Position numbers and translations under genes: made by a program. A DNA stretch of 64,000 bases from Prescottella soli. Its GTDB lineage: Bacteria; Actinomycetota; Actinomycetes; Mycobacteriales; Mycobacteriaceae. Position 1 is the stretch's first letter. Each line of letters begins with the position of its first letter. The DNA lies in NCBI RefSeq assembly GCF_040024445.1, contig NZ_CP157276.1, positions 3,038,001 to 3,102,000 on the forward strand, in the 5' to 3' direction. Under the pieces are notes generated by a model. It was given only the letters and a program-made list of their open reading frames with translations. It searched no databases and was not told where the DNA came from. This document shows, piece by piece, positions 10,042 to 17,695 of this stretch.

Positions 10042-11058
10042 ATGGATCCGGTCGAAGCGCTGCGGGAGGTCGCGTTCTGGCTCGAGCGTGGGCGCGCCGA
10101 CACGTATCGGGTGAAGGCGTACCGGCGGGCCGCGGACGTGGTCGCGGGGCTCACCGCGGGGCAGCGGGAGGCGCGTCAGCGCACCGGTGGCTGGACCGCT
10201 CTGCCGGGGCTGGGCGCGAAGACCGCGGCGATCGTCGAGCAGGCCGTGGCCGGGGACGTGCCCGAGTATCTGCGGGAGTTGCGCGAGTCCGCCCAGCCGA
10301 TCGGGTACGGCGGCGACCTCCAACCGGCGCTGCGCGGCGACCTGCACGTGCACTCGGACTGGTCCGACGGCGGCAGCCCGATCGGCGAGATGATGGGCAC
10401 CGCCGCCGCGCTCGGCCACGAGTACTGCGCGCTCACCGACCACTCGCCGCGGCTGACCGTCGCGAACGGATTGTCTCCCGAGCGGCTGCGCGAGCAGCTC
10501 GCCGCGGTGCACGACCTCGATCGGGAGATGGCGCCGTTCCGGGTCCTCTCCGGAATCGAGGTCGATATCTTGGATGACGGTGCGCTGGACCAGGATTCGG
10601 ATCTTCTGGATGAACTGGACGTCGTGGTGGCGAGCGTGCACTCGCACCTGCGCGCGGATCGCGGCGGTATGACCCGGCGTATGCTCGGGGCGGTCCGGAA
10701 TCCGCGGGTGAACGTGCTCGGCCACTGCACGGGCCGGCTCGTCGAGGGCCGCCGCGGTAACCGTCCCGAGTCGAAGTTCGACGCCGAGAAGGTGTTCGAG
10801 GCGTGCCGCGACCACGACGTCGCCATCGAGATCAACAGCCGGCCCGAGCGCCGCGACCCGCCCAGCCGGCTGATCGACCTCGCCGTCGACAGCGGCTGTC
10901 TCTTCGCGATCGACACCGACGCCCACGCGCCCGGACAGCTGGCGTGGCAGGGCCTCGGTTGCGAGCGTGCCATCCGGTGCGGCGTCCCGGTCGAGCGGGT
11001 CGTGAACACCTGGCCCGTCGACGATCTGCTCGCCTGGACGCGCGCGTTCGCCGGGTGA
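10042..11058 (+). CDS. PHP-domain phosphoesterase with N-terminal HhH (PolX-like) domain
   Basis: 338 residues. Residues 1-85 resemble the helix-hairpin-helix domain of X-family DNA polymerases (YRVKAYRRAADVV, then LPGLGAKTAAIVEQ). The rest is a PHP metal-dependent phosphoesterase with GDLHVHSDWSDGG, ALTDHSPRL, GIEVDIL, ASVHSHL, LGHCTGR, EINSRPERRDPP and IDTDAHAPGQL supplying the His/Asp/Glu metal ligands. It looks like the C-terminal half of bacterial PolX without the polymerase palm, as is common in actinobacteria, and may act on nucleic-acid ends or phosphorylated metabolites. ATG at 10042 is preferred because homologous proteins begin MDPVEALRE; an in-frame start at 10021 is possible. Confidence 0.8.
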   Translation: MDPVEALREVAFWLERGRADTYRVKAYRRAADVVAGLTAGQREARQRTGGWTALPGLGAKTAAIVEQAVAGDVPEYLRELRESAQPIGYGGDLQPALRGDLHVHSDWSDGGSPIGEMMGTAAALGHEYCALTDHSPRLTVANGLSPERLREQLAAVHDLDREMAPFRVLSGIEVDILDDGALDQDSDLLDELDVVVASVHSHLRADRGGMTRRMLGAVRNPRVNVLGHCTGRLVEGRRGNRPESKFDAEKVFEACRDHDVAIEINSRPERRDPPSRLIDLAVDSGCLFAIDTDAHAPGQLAWQGLGCERAIRCGVPVERVVNTWPVDDLLAWTRAFAG

Positions 11059-11074
11059 GTCGCAGAATGGGACG

Positions 11075-12412
11075 ATGATCGACCCCGGATTCACGCCGAC
11101 CCAGCTCGCGGCTCGTGCCGCCTACCTGCTGCGCGGCAACGACCTGGGGACCATGACCACCGCCGCGCCGCGCCTGTACCCGCACATGTGGAGCTGGGAC
11201 GCGGCGTTCGTCGCCGTCGGGCTGGCGCCGTTGAGCGTCGAGCGGGCGGTGACCGAACTCGACACGCTGCTCTCGGCGCAGTGGAGCAACGGGATGATCC
11301 CGCACATCGTGTTCGCGAACGGGGTCGACGGCTACTTCCCCGGACCGGCCCGCTGGCAGTGCCGGGAGCTGGCCGGCTACGCGCCGATCGGCGTCGACAC
11401 CTCCGGCATCACGCAGCCGCCAGTGCATGCGATCGCGGTGCAGCGGATCCTCGACCACGCCCGCCGGCACGGCCGCAGCACCCGGGCGGTTGCGGAGGAG
11501 TTCCTGGACCGCCGCTGGACGGACCTCATGCGGTGGCACCGATGGCTCGCCCACGCCCGGGATCGCGACGGGAACGGCCGCATCACGCTGTACCACGGGT
11601 GGGAGTCCGGAATGGACAATTCGCCCCGATGGGATGTCGCGTACGCCAACGTGATTCCCGGTCCTGTTCCGCCGTATCGCCGGGAGGACGTCACGGTCGT
11701 CACCGACACCTCGCAGCGCCCCACCAACGGCGAGTACGACCGCTACCTGTGGCTGCTCGAGGAGATGAAGAGCGTCCGCTACGACGACGACGCGCTGGCC
11801 GACAAGATGAGCTTCGCGGTCGAGGACGTCTTCGTCAGCGCGATCTTCGCACTCGCGTGCGACGTGCTCGCCGTGATCGGGGAGGAGCACTCGCGACCCA
11901 ATGCCGACGTGCGGGAACTGCATCACTGGGCGGACCACTTCCGTCGGGGTGTCGTCGCCACGACGGACGAGCGGAGCGGGGCCGCACGCGATTTCGACGT
12001 ACGCAGCGGCCGCTGGATCGGCACCGACACGATCGCGATGTTCGCTCCCCTGCTGTGCGGCGGGCTCGACCGGCACGTGGAGCGACACCTGATGCACGTC
12101 TTCGAGGGCCCGCGGTTCTGCACCCACCCCGATCTGCGGTACGCAGTCCCACCGTCGACGTCGCCGGTCTCGCGTGACTTCCGTCCCCGCGAGTACTGGC
12201 GGGGGCCGGTGTGGCCGGTGATGACGTGGTTGTTCTCGTGGGCGTTCGCGCGACGCGGGTGGGCGGAACGATCGTCGATGTTGCGTGCGGAGGGTCTGCG
12301 ACAGGCCGCCGACGGCAGCTTCGCCGAATACTACGAGCCGTTCACGGGACGGCCGCTCGGCAGCATGCAGCAGTCGTGGACGGCGGCCGCAGTGCTCGAC
12401 TGGCTGGGTTGA
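11075..12412 (+). CDS. ggh: Glucosylglycerate hydrolase (GH63-like)
   Basis: 445 residues of an (alpha/alpha)6-barrel glycoside hydrolase closely resembling mycobacterial glucosylglycerate/mannosylglycerate hydrolase. Conserved pieces are the N-terminal LYPHMWSWDAAFVAVG, WSNGMIPHIVF, YHGWESGMDNSPRWD with the likely acid Asp181, RGPVWPVMTW, and the C-terminal EYYEPFTGRPLGS with the likely base among Glu418/421. The enzyme splits glucosylglycerate into glucose and glycerate in the cytosol; in mycobacteria it is used to mobilise this solute when nitrogen becomes available again. It starts 16 bases after the PHP gene and may be co-transcribed with it. Substrate assignment is by family resemblance. 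Confidence 0.75.
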   Translation: MIDPGFTPTQLAARAAYLLRGNDLGTMTTAAPRLYPHMWSWDAAFVAVGLAPLSVERAVTELDTLLSAQWSNGMIPHIVFANGVDGYFPGPARWQCRELAGYAPIGVDTSGITQPPVHAIAVQRILDHARRHGRSTRAVAEEFLDRRWTDLMRWHRWLAHARDRDGNGRITLYHGWESGMDNSPRWDVAYANVIPGPVPPYRREDVTVVTDTSQRPTNGEYDRYLWLLEEMKSVRYDDDALADKMSFAVEDVFVSAIFALACDVLAVIGEEHSRPNADVRELHHWADHFRRGVVATTDERSGAARDFDVRSGRWIGTDTIAMFAPLLCGGLDRHVERHLMHVFEGPRFCTHPDLRYAVPPSTSPVSRDFRPREYWRGPVWPVMTWLFSWAFARRGWAERSSMLRAEGLRQAADGSFAEYYEPFTGRPLGSMQQSWTAAAVLDWLG

Positions 12413-12494
12413 CACCCTTTCTGGGAAGTGCCTGGGAGATGAACATTGGTGTGAAATCGCCGCGCGCGGTGAGGAAGTCGTTTAGTCTCGTGCG

Positions 12495-13229
12495 ATGCCG
12501 AGTATCTCGCGCCGATCCATCGTCCGTGTCGCAGCAGTGCTCCTGGCGGGGGCGGTGAGTGTGGCGGGCCCGGCTGTGGCCGCGGCCAATCCACAAGGCC
12601 CGGACGTGTCGTCGTGGCAGCACTCCGCCGGATCCCCGATCAACTGGTTCCAGGTGCGGTCTGCCGGACACGATTTCGCGATGGTCAAGGCGACGGAGGG
12701 GCTGTTCTACACCAACCCGTTCTTCGCGCAGGACTCCCTCTCGATGCGGCTCGCGGGCGTCGCGCGCGGCGCCTACCACTACGCCGACCCGTCCGCCTCC
12801 CCCGAGGCGCAGGCAGCGTTCTTCGCGGCGACCGCGCTGGCGGTCAACCAGTTCGGTGGACTGCCGCCCGTGCTCGACCTGGAGGCCACCGGCGGACTGG
12901 CGGCGCCGCAGTTGATCGACTGGACGCACCGCTACCTCAACACGGTGCAGTCGCTCACCGGTCGCACGCCGATCATCTACACCTACCCCAACTTCTGGCG
13001 CACAGCGATGGCCAACACGAACGAGTTCACGCGCTACCCGCTGTGGATCGCCGACTACAACGGCCGCAACGAACCCGGGCCGCTACCGGGTGGCTGGCAG
13101 AACTGGGCGTTCTGGCAGTACACCGACAGCGGCCGGATCCCGGGCGTGAACGGCAACGTCGACCTCAACGTCTACAGCGGGTCGATGGGCGACATCAACA
13201 TGTACGCGCGGAACTTCTTCGGCAGCTGA
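12495..13229 (+). CDS. Secreted GH25 muramidase (lysozyme)
   Basis: 244 residues. The signal peptide spans residues 1-31 (two Arg, hydrophobic core, AVAAAN). The GH25 domain follows: GPDVSSWQ with Asp37, MVKATEG, ARGAYHYADPS, VLDLEATGG with the Asp128/Glu130 pair, IIYTYPNFW, and the closing FWQYTDSGRIPGVNGNVDLNVY. GH25 enzymes cleave N-acetylmuramic acid-N-acetylglucosamine bonds, so this protein probably remodels or digests peptidoglycan outside the membrane. There is no separate wall-binding domain. Single gene with its own start; the downstream small gene is convergent. Confidence 0.93.
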   Translation: MPSISRRSIVRVAAVLLAGAVSVAGPAVAAANPQGPDVSSWQHSAGSPINWFQVRSAGHDFAMVKATEGLFYTNPFFAQDSLSMRLAGVARGAYHYADPSASPEAQAAFFAATALAVNQFGGLPPVLDLEATGGLAAPQLIDWTHRYLNTVQSLTGRTPIIYTYPNFWRTAMANTNEFTRYPLWIADYNGRNEPGPLPGGWQNWAFWQYTDSGRIPGVNGNVDLNVYSGSMGDINMYARNFFGS

Positions 13230-13245
13230 GGAACCCGCCACCGAC

Positions 13246-13464
13246 TCAACGTGGCCGGAACACGACGGCAGCCGCTCCGACGCTCGCTACGGTCAGGATC
13301 GTGACCACGGCCGCCTCCAGGACCGACTGGTACACGCGGAACGAGATCAGCCCGGGTATCACCGACAGCGCCATGAAGAGCAGCGGTGCCCGCAGCCTGC
13401 GCAGCCGAAGGCGGCGGTTCCAGTGGCGGCTTTCGCGGCCGACGTCGTACAACAAATCACGCAT
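13246..13464 (-). CDS. Small two-helix membrane protein
   Basis: 72 residues, no recognised family. The N-terminal third is strongly basic (RESRHWNRRLRLRRLR) and is followed by two membrane helices at about 28-46 and 51-68, ending RPR. The ATG at 13464 (MRDLLYDVG) has AGGGGGAG directly upstream; a longer in-frame start at 13494 has none. It ends 16 bases from the convergent muramidase gene and lies upstream of, and in the same direction as, nothing evident. Role unknown. Confidence 0.55.
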   Translation of the reverse strand: MRDLLYDVGRESRHWNRRLRLRRLRAPLLFMALSVIPGLISFRVYQSVLEAAVVTILTVASVGAAAVVFRPR

Positions 13465-13539
13465 ATCTCCCCCTGCGTTCTCCCCGCCAGGCACGCTACC
13501 CGACAGTTCGCTCCGCGAAGGACCGAACGGCTGGACGTC

Positions 13540-14214
13540 CTAGTAGCCGAGCGGCGCCTGCAGCAGCGCGCGCTCGTCGCCCAGGGCGCTCACGCCGAGC
13601 GTCGTCGCGTCGGACATCGGCAGTCCCACCGCGAGATCCATCGACATCGTCCGGTTGCCCTGGGCGATGAAACTGCCTGCGTTCATGCGACTTCCGTCGG
13701 CGCGCGCGAGCCAGACATTGTAGGTCCGGTCCGGGGGCAGGCCGGCGACGTCGAGGCTGATCCCGGTTCCCCAGGCGCGGTTCTCCACCCGCGCCGACGC
13801 CTCCACCCCGGTCGATACGACGCTGAAGGCCACCGCCTGTCCCGCGGGGGCGTCGGGGGCGTCGGGGACGACGTCGTGCAGGAAGAACCCGCCGGTCACC
13901 AAGGCGACGGCGGCTGCGGCCGCCGCGGCGACGAGACCCAGTCGGCGGGCACGACGTCGGCCGCGTTCGCGTTCGACGGTCGCGAGGATCGCCGCGGGCA
14001 GCGTCGGCGGCGGTGCGGGCACCGGCTCGGCGAGCCGCGCCGGGTCCGCCAGCGAGAGGACCGACGCCATCGGGACCAACTCGCTCAGTTCGTCCCTGCA
14101 GTCCGGGCAGCCGTCCACGTGGGCCCGCAGTGCGACGGCCTCCGGTTCGTCGAGGCGCCCGAGCGCGTACATCCCCAGCCAGGTGTGCATCTGCCGGCAG
14201 CGATCACTGGTCAC
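13540..14214 (-). CDS. RskA-type anti-sigma factor
   Basis: 224 residues. The N-terminal zinc-binding anti-sigma motif HVDGCPDC (His32, Cys36, Cys39) is followed by a Pro-rich linker, one membrane helix at about 98-121 (preceded by RGRRRARR), and an extracytoplasmic RskA-like domain (SRMNAGSFIAQGNRTMSMDLAVGLP). It probably holds the ECF sigma factor encoded immediately upstream at the membrane until the extracytoplasmic domain is triggered and cleaved. Its start overlaps the sigma gene stop by 11 bases, indicating translational coupling. The order sigma then anti-sigma matches sigK-rskA in mycobacteria, but the target regulon is not visible here beyond the adjacent lipoprotein. Confidence 0.88.
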   Translation of the reverse strand: MTSDRCRQMHTWLGMYALGRLDEPEAVALRAHVDGCPDCRDELSELVPMASVLSLADPARLAEPVPAPPPTLPAAILATVERERGRRRARRLGLVAAAAAAAVALVTGGFFLHDVVPDAPDAPAGQAVAFSVVSTGVEASARVENRAWGTGISLDVAGLPPDRTYNVWLARADGSRMNAGSFIAQGNRTMSMDLAVGLPMSDATTLGVSALGDERALLQAPLGY

Positions 14215-14761
14215 CGTGCCACCCCATCTCCTCCAGTACCAGCCTGAGCGCCTTGAGCCCGTAGTACACGCGACTGCGCACCGTCCCCACGGGAACGCCG
14301 AGCTGCGCGGCGACTTCGGTGGCGGGCCGGTCGCGCAGGTGCACCTCGACGAGCACCACGCGGTGCTGTTCGGACAGCCGCCGGAGCGCCTCCTCGACCT
14401 GCAGCCCCACCAGCAGCTGCTCGAGGGGGCGCTCCTCGACGGGGAGGTCCGGCGGCTCGGAGTCGACGAGCTGGGGACGGGCGGCCCGGGCCCGGCTCGC
14501 GTCGATCACCACGTTGCGGCAGATCGCGTACAGCCAGGTACGCAGTGTGGACCGCTGTGGATCGTATCGATCGGCGCTGCGCCAGGCCCGGAGGAACGTC
14601 TCCTGCACCGCCTCCTCCGCCCGACCCCGGTCCCCCAGGGACCGGTAGGCGAGCGCGAAGAGTTCGCGGCCGTGGTCGTCGTAGGCGGCCCGCAGGACCG
14701 AGTCGTCGTCCAAGCCGTCGACCGGTCGCTCCGCGCGTTTGCGCGAGATACGTAGCCGCAC
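14204..14761 (-). CDS. ECF-family RNA polymerase sigma factor
   Basis: 185 residues with the two ECF regions. Region 2 covers about residues 25-95 (AYDDHGRELFALAYRSLGD ... AEEAVQETFLRAWRSADRYD ... TLRTWLYAICRNVVID). Region 4 covers about 120-178 (LRRLSEQHRVVLVEVHLRDRP, ATEVAAQLGVPVGTVRSRVYYG). It directs RNA polymerase to promoters of an envelope-type regulon, restrained by the downstream RskA-type protein. The GTG at 14761 is the first start in frame. The upstream gene encodes an exported secreted-repeat lipoprotein on the same strand, a plausible target. SigK-like by neighbour type, but I do not name it. Confidence 0.9.
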   Translation of the reverse strand: MRLRISRKRAERPVDGLDDDSVLRAAYDDHGRELFALAYRSLGDRGRAEEAVQETFLRAWRSADRYDPQRSTLRTWLYAICRNVVIDASRARAARPQLVDSEPPDLPVEERPLEQLLVGLQVEEALRRLSEQHRVVLVEVHLRDRPATEVAAQLGVPVGTVRSRVYYGLKALRLVLEEMGWHGDQ

Positions 14762-14853
14762 ACCCTCACCTCCCGAACCCTCGGCCGCCGGCCCGCCCGA
14801 CGTCCCCGGGGTGTACGGGCGCGGCGGCCGCGGCGTTCAGTGTGCCCGTGTCC

Positions 14854-15360
14854 TCACCCGGCGGCCGGATCGACCACCACGACGTGCCACGTGCCCTTGA
14901 CGCCGTCGCCGCTGGTCTGGCCGGGTGCGGTGTCCTTCGCGAACCGGTACAGCGGGTGGCCGTCGTAGGTGGCCTGCTGCGAGCCGTCCGGCCGGGCCAT
15001 GGTGCCCAGGCTGCCGGGCAGTGGATTCGCGGCCTGCGGCGCCCCGAGGGAGGGCGGCCAGATCTCGGCGCACTGGCCGACGCACGTGATCTCGGCGGGG
15101 GTGTCCTCGTCGAAGGTGTAGAGCGTGAAGCCGTCGCCGTCCGTCAGCACCGTGCCCAGCGCGGTGTCCCGGGCCACGAGTTCGGGCCCGGCCGCCGGCG
15201 CGGTCGTGGACTCGGCGGCCGCCTGGGCCGCGGTGGACTGCGGGGCCGAGGACGAGGTTCCGTCCGCGGGCGCCGCGGGTTCGGCGGACGAGCTGCACCC
15301 CGTCACCACCACCGCCGCGCCGATACCGAGCGCCGCGAGAATCGCCCTCTTCGCCATCAT
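14854..15360 (-). CDS. Secreted-repeat lipoprotein (COG4315/PF03640 type)
   Basis: 168 residues. The signal peptide ends in lipobox VVTGC (Cys22), then comes a Ser/Ala/Pro-rich spacer to about residue 55. The repeat domain contains GDGFTLYTFDEDTP, CVGQCAEIWPPSL and a second copy around YDGHPLYRFAKDTAPGQT ... GVKGTWHVV. The family consists of small exported repeats of unknown biochemical role, often located beside ECF sigma/anti-sigma pairs, as here (93-base gap to the sigma gene). Start: two adjacent ATG codons at 15360 and 15357; either would serve. Confidence 0.82.
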   Translation of the reverse strand: MMAKRAILAALGIGAAVVVTGCSSSAEPAAPADGTSSSAPQSTAAQAAAESTTAPAAGPELVARDTALGTVLTDGDGFTLYTFDEDTPAEITCVGQCAEIWPPSLGAPQAANPLPGSLGTMARPDGSQQATYDGHPLYRFAKDTAPGQTSGDGVKGTWHVVVVDPAAG

Positions 15361-15391
15361 CGATCTCCGTTCGTATTCCGCCTGATGCGAG

Positions 15392-15426
15392 TCGTGCCGG
15401 CCGCCCAGGAGGGGCGGCCGGCACGA
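15392..15426. terminator. 15-bp hairpin downstream of phoX
   Basis: Perfect inverted repeat TCGTGCCGGCCGCCC (15392-15406) and its complement (15412-15426) around loop AGGAG. It lies just after the end of the minus-strand phosphatase gene and is a likely terminator for it. Confidence 0.75.
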
Positions 15427-15477
15427 GGGAATACGGATCGTCCGCGGCGGGCGTTCACCGCCGCGGATCGAGGGACG

Positions 15478-17568
15478 TCAGATGCCGATCCGCCCGCCGC
15501 CGGACTTCCACACGGCGACGACGGACGGCCGCGGCTGCGCGCTGCCTCCGTCCGGCCAGTGCGAGGACGGCGCGTCGGCGCTGGCGCCGTCGGTCTCGCC
15601 GGGGTGCTGGACGCACACCATGACGCGCTTCTCGTCGACGATCGGGCCGCACGTCTCGGCGCCCAGCGGTACCGTGAGGAACTGCTTGGTCTCGCCGCGC
15701 CGCTCCCCCTCGAGCACCACCGAGAAGAGGCCGTCGTTGGACTTCAGCGCGTTGCCGTCGGTGGAGATCCACAGGTTGCCGTACGAGTCGAACGCCAGGT
15801 TGTCCGGGCACGAGATGGGGCTGACCTGCGACTTGTCGAAGCCGCCGAAGTAGGTGTCCGCGGTCGCGGGGTCGCCGCACACCAGCAGCAGGTTCCACGT
15901 GAACGAGGTGCCCGCGTGGTTGTCGTCGATCTCGAGGACCTGGCCGTTCTTGTTGTTGTTGCGCGGGTTCGCCTCGTCGGCGGCGGCCTCGCCGGACGTG
16001 CCGCGCTTGGTGTTGTTGGTGAGCGCCACGTACACCTTGCCGGTGCGCGGATTGGGTTCGAAGTCCTCGGGGCGGTCCATCTTGGTGGCGCCCACCTTGT
16101 CGCCCGCGAGGCGGGTGAACACGGCCACCTCGTCGGCGCTCATGCCCTCCACCAGGGACTCGCCGCGGCCGTCCTCACCGGTGCGCAGCAACGGAATCCA
16201 CTGACCGGTGCCGGCGAACACGCCCGACGGCGGCAGCGTGCCGGAACCGTCGATCGCACCCGGCTCGTTGCCGGTGAGCTTGGCGACGTACAGGGTGCCG
16301 GCGTCGAGCAGGGTCATGTTGTGGCGCATCGCGGTTCGGCTGGCACCGCGCTGCATCTTGCGGGACGAGACGAACTTGTACATGTAGTCGAAGCGCTCGT
16401 CGTCGCCGCTGTAAGCGACGACGGTGCCGTCCGCGGTGACGTGGATGGTCGCGGCCTCGTGCTTGAAGCGGCCCAGCGCGGTGTGCTTGACCGGCGTGGA
16501 CGACGCGTCCCACGGGTCGACCTCGACGACCCAGCCGAAGCGGTGGACCTCGTTGGGTTCCGCGACGACATCGAAGCGGGAATCGACGCGCTCCCACTTG
16601 CGCTCGGACGCGTTGCCGCCGATGCCGTACCGCTTCAGGCGCGCGGCGGCCGTCGGGTCGGTGACCCGACCGCCGTTGGCGAAGTACTGGTTGAAGTTCT
16701 CCTCACCGGAAAGCACAGTGCCCCAAGGAGTCAGGCCGCCCGAGCAGTTGTTGAGCGTGCCCTTCACGCGGGTGCCGGTCGGGTCCGCGGAGGTCTTCAG
16801 CAGCGGGCTGCCCGCGGCCGGACCGGTGACGACGAACTCGGTGCGCGCGGTGATGCGGCGGTTGAACGGGCCGAACTGCGGCGTGAGCTTGCCCGAGCGC
16901 GCGTCGCCCTGGACCTGGACGACGGAGAGGCCGTGGTTGGCCCAGCCGATGCGGACCTGCTCCTCCGTGGGGTTCGCGGCGTCGTAGCCGCGGAACATGA
17001 ACGGCTCGGTGGTGTACTCGTGGTTGACCACGAGCAGGTAGGAGTTCGTCAGGCCCGGGATCGGCAGCAGGCCCGCGAAGTCGTTGTTGAAGCCGAACTG
17101 CTTCTCGGCCGCTGCCGCGGTCTGGTTGTCGAAGTCGAACGCCGGAGCGTCGGCGAACAGCGGGTCGCCCCAACGGATCACGACGGCCTGCTCGTAGCCG
17201 GCCGGGGTCACGAGGGCGTCCTCCTTGTTGGGAGCCACCGGGGCGAAGTTGGTGCCGGGGATCGGACCTGCGGCCGAACCCGACGCGGAACCGGTTCCGA
17301 GGGAACCGAAATCGACGGACCCGGGTGCCGCGGCCGCGCTGCCCGCGAGGGCCGTGCCCGCGCCGACGGCGAGGACCGCGGCCGCGCCGCCACGCAGGAC
17401 GCCGCGGCGGGAGACGGCACCGCGCACGATGTCGCCGAAGTACTCGCCGTTCGAATCGTTGGGAACGTCGTGCGCGCAGGCATTTCCGCACTTGTACTGG
17501 CAGGTGATCGAGGCGCGCGACGACATACCGTCGTGCTTGACGAACAGTGCGAGGGGCTTGAGGCTCAC
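15478..17568 (-). CDS. phoX: PhoX-family alkaline phosphatase, Tat-exported
   Basis: 696 residues. The product begins VSLKPLALFVKHDG, has an unusual cysteine-containing stretch (CQYKCGNAC, near residue 22) and then the twin-arginine signal SRRGVLRGG with a hydrophobic core ending AAAAP. The mature protein is a PhoX-type beta-propeller phosphatase: GWVVEVDP, KHTALGRFKHEAATIH, AYSGDDERFDYMYKFVS, RPEDFEPNP, PDNLAFDSYGNLWISTDGN. PhoX enzymes use calcium and iron to release phosphate from organic esters outside the membrane. The GTG at 17568 is chosen for its GGGAG ribosome site and because the family starts this way; a much longer frame upstream is not needed. Confidence 0.9.
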   Translation of the reverse strand: MSLKPLALFVKHDGMSSRASITCQYKCGNACAHDVPNDSNGEYFGDIVRGAVSRRGVLRGGAAAVLAVGAGTALAGSAAAAPGSVDFGSLGTGSASGSAAGPIPGTNFAPVAPNKEDALVTPAGYEQAVVIRWGDPLFADAPAFDFDNQTAAAAEKQFGFNNDFAGLLPIPGLTNSYLLVVNHEYTTEPFMFRGYDAANPTEEQVRIGWANHGLSVVQVQGDARSGKLTPQFGPFNRRITARTEFVVTGPAAGSPLLKTSADPTGTRVKGTLNNCSGGLTPWGTVLSGEENFNQYFANGGRVTDPTAAARLKRYGIGGNASERKWERVDSRFDVVAEPNEVHRFGWVVEVDPWDASSTPVKHTALGRFKHEAATIHVTADGTVVAYSGDDERFDYMYKFVSSRKMQRGASRTAMRHNMTLLDAGTLYVAKLTGNEPGAIDGSGTLPPSGVFAGTGQWIPLLRTGEDGRGESLVEGMSADEVAVFTRLAGDKVGATKMDRPEDFEPNPRTGKVYVALTNNTKRGTSGEAAADEANPRNNNKNGQVLEIDDNHAGTSFTWNLLLVCGDPATADTYFGGFDKSQVSPISCPDNLAFDSYGNLWISTDGNALKSNDGLFSVVLEGERRGETKQFLTVPLGAETCGPIVDEKRVMVCVQHPGETDGASADAPSSHWPDGGSAQPRPSVVAVWKSGGGRIGI

Positions 17569-17695
17569 CGTGGGACTCCCGAGGTCTATTACGGACAAGG
17601 CGGATACCGCTCGCACCGTAGAGATCGGGAACGAGTGACCGACGACGCCCGGGTGAACAGTGGGAGAACAGTGGTCGGAGGATGCGTGCCGCCGA

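Noticed and set aside
14204-14761. Naming the ECF sigma factor SigK
   Set aside because: The RskA-type anti-sigma is consistent, but the characteristic MPT70/83-like target genes are absent and the sequence alone does not settle the subgroup.
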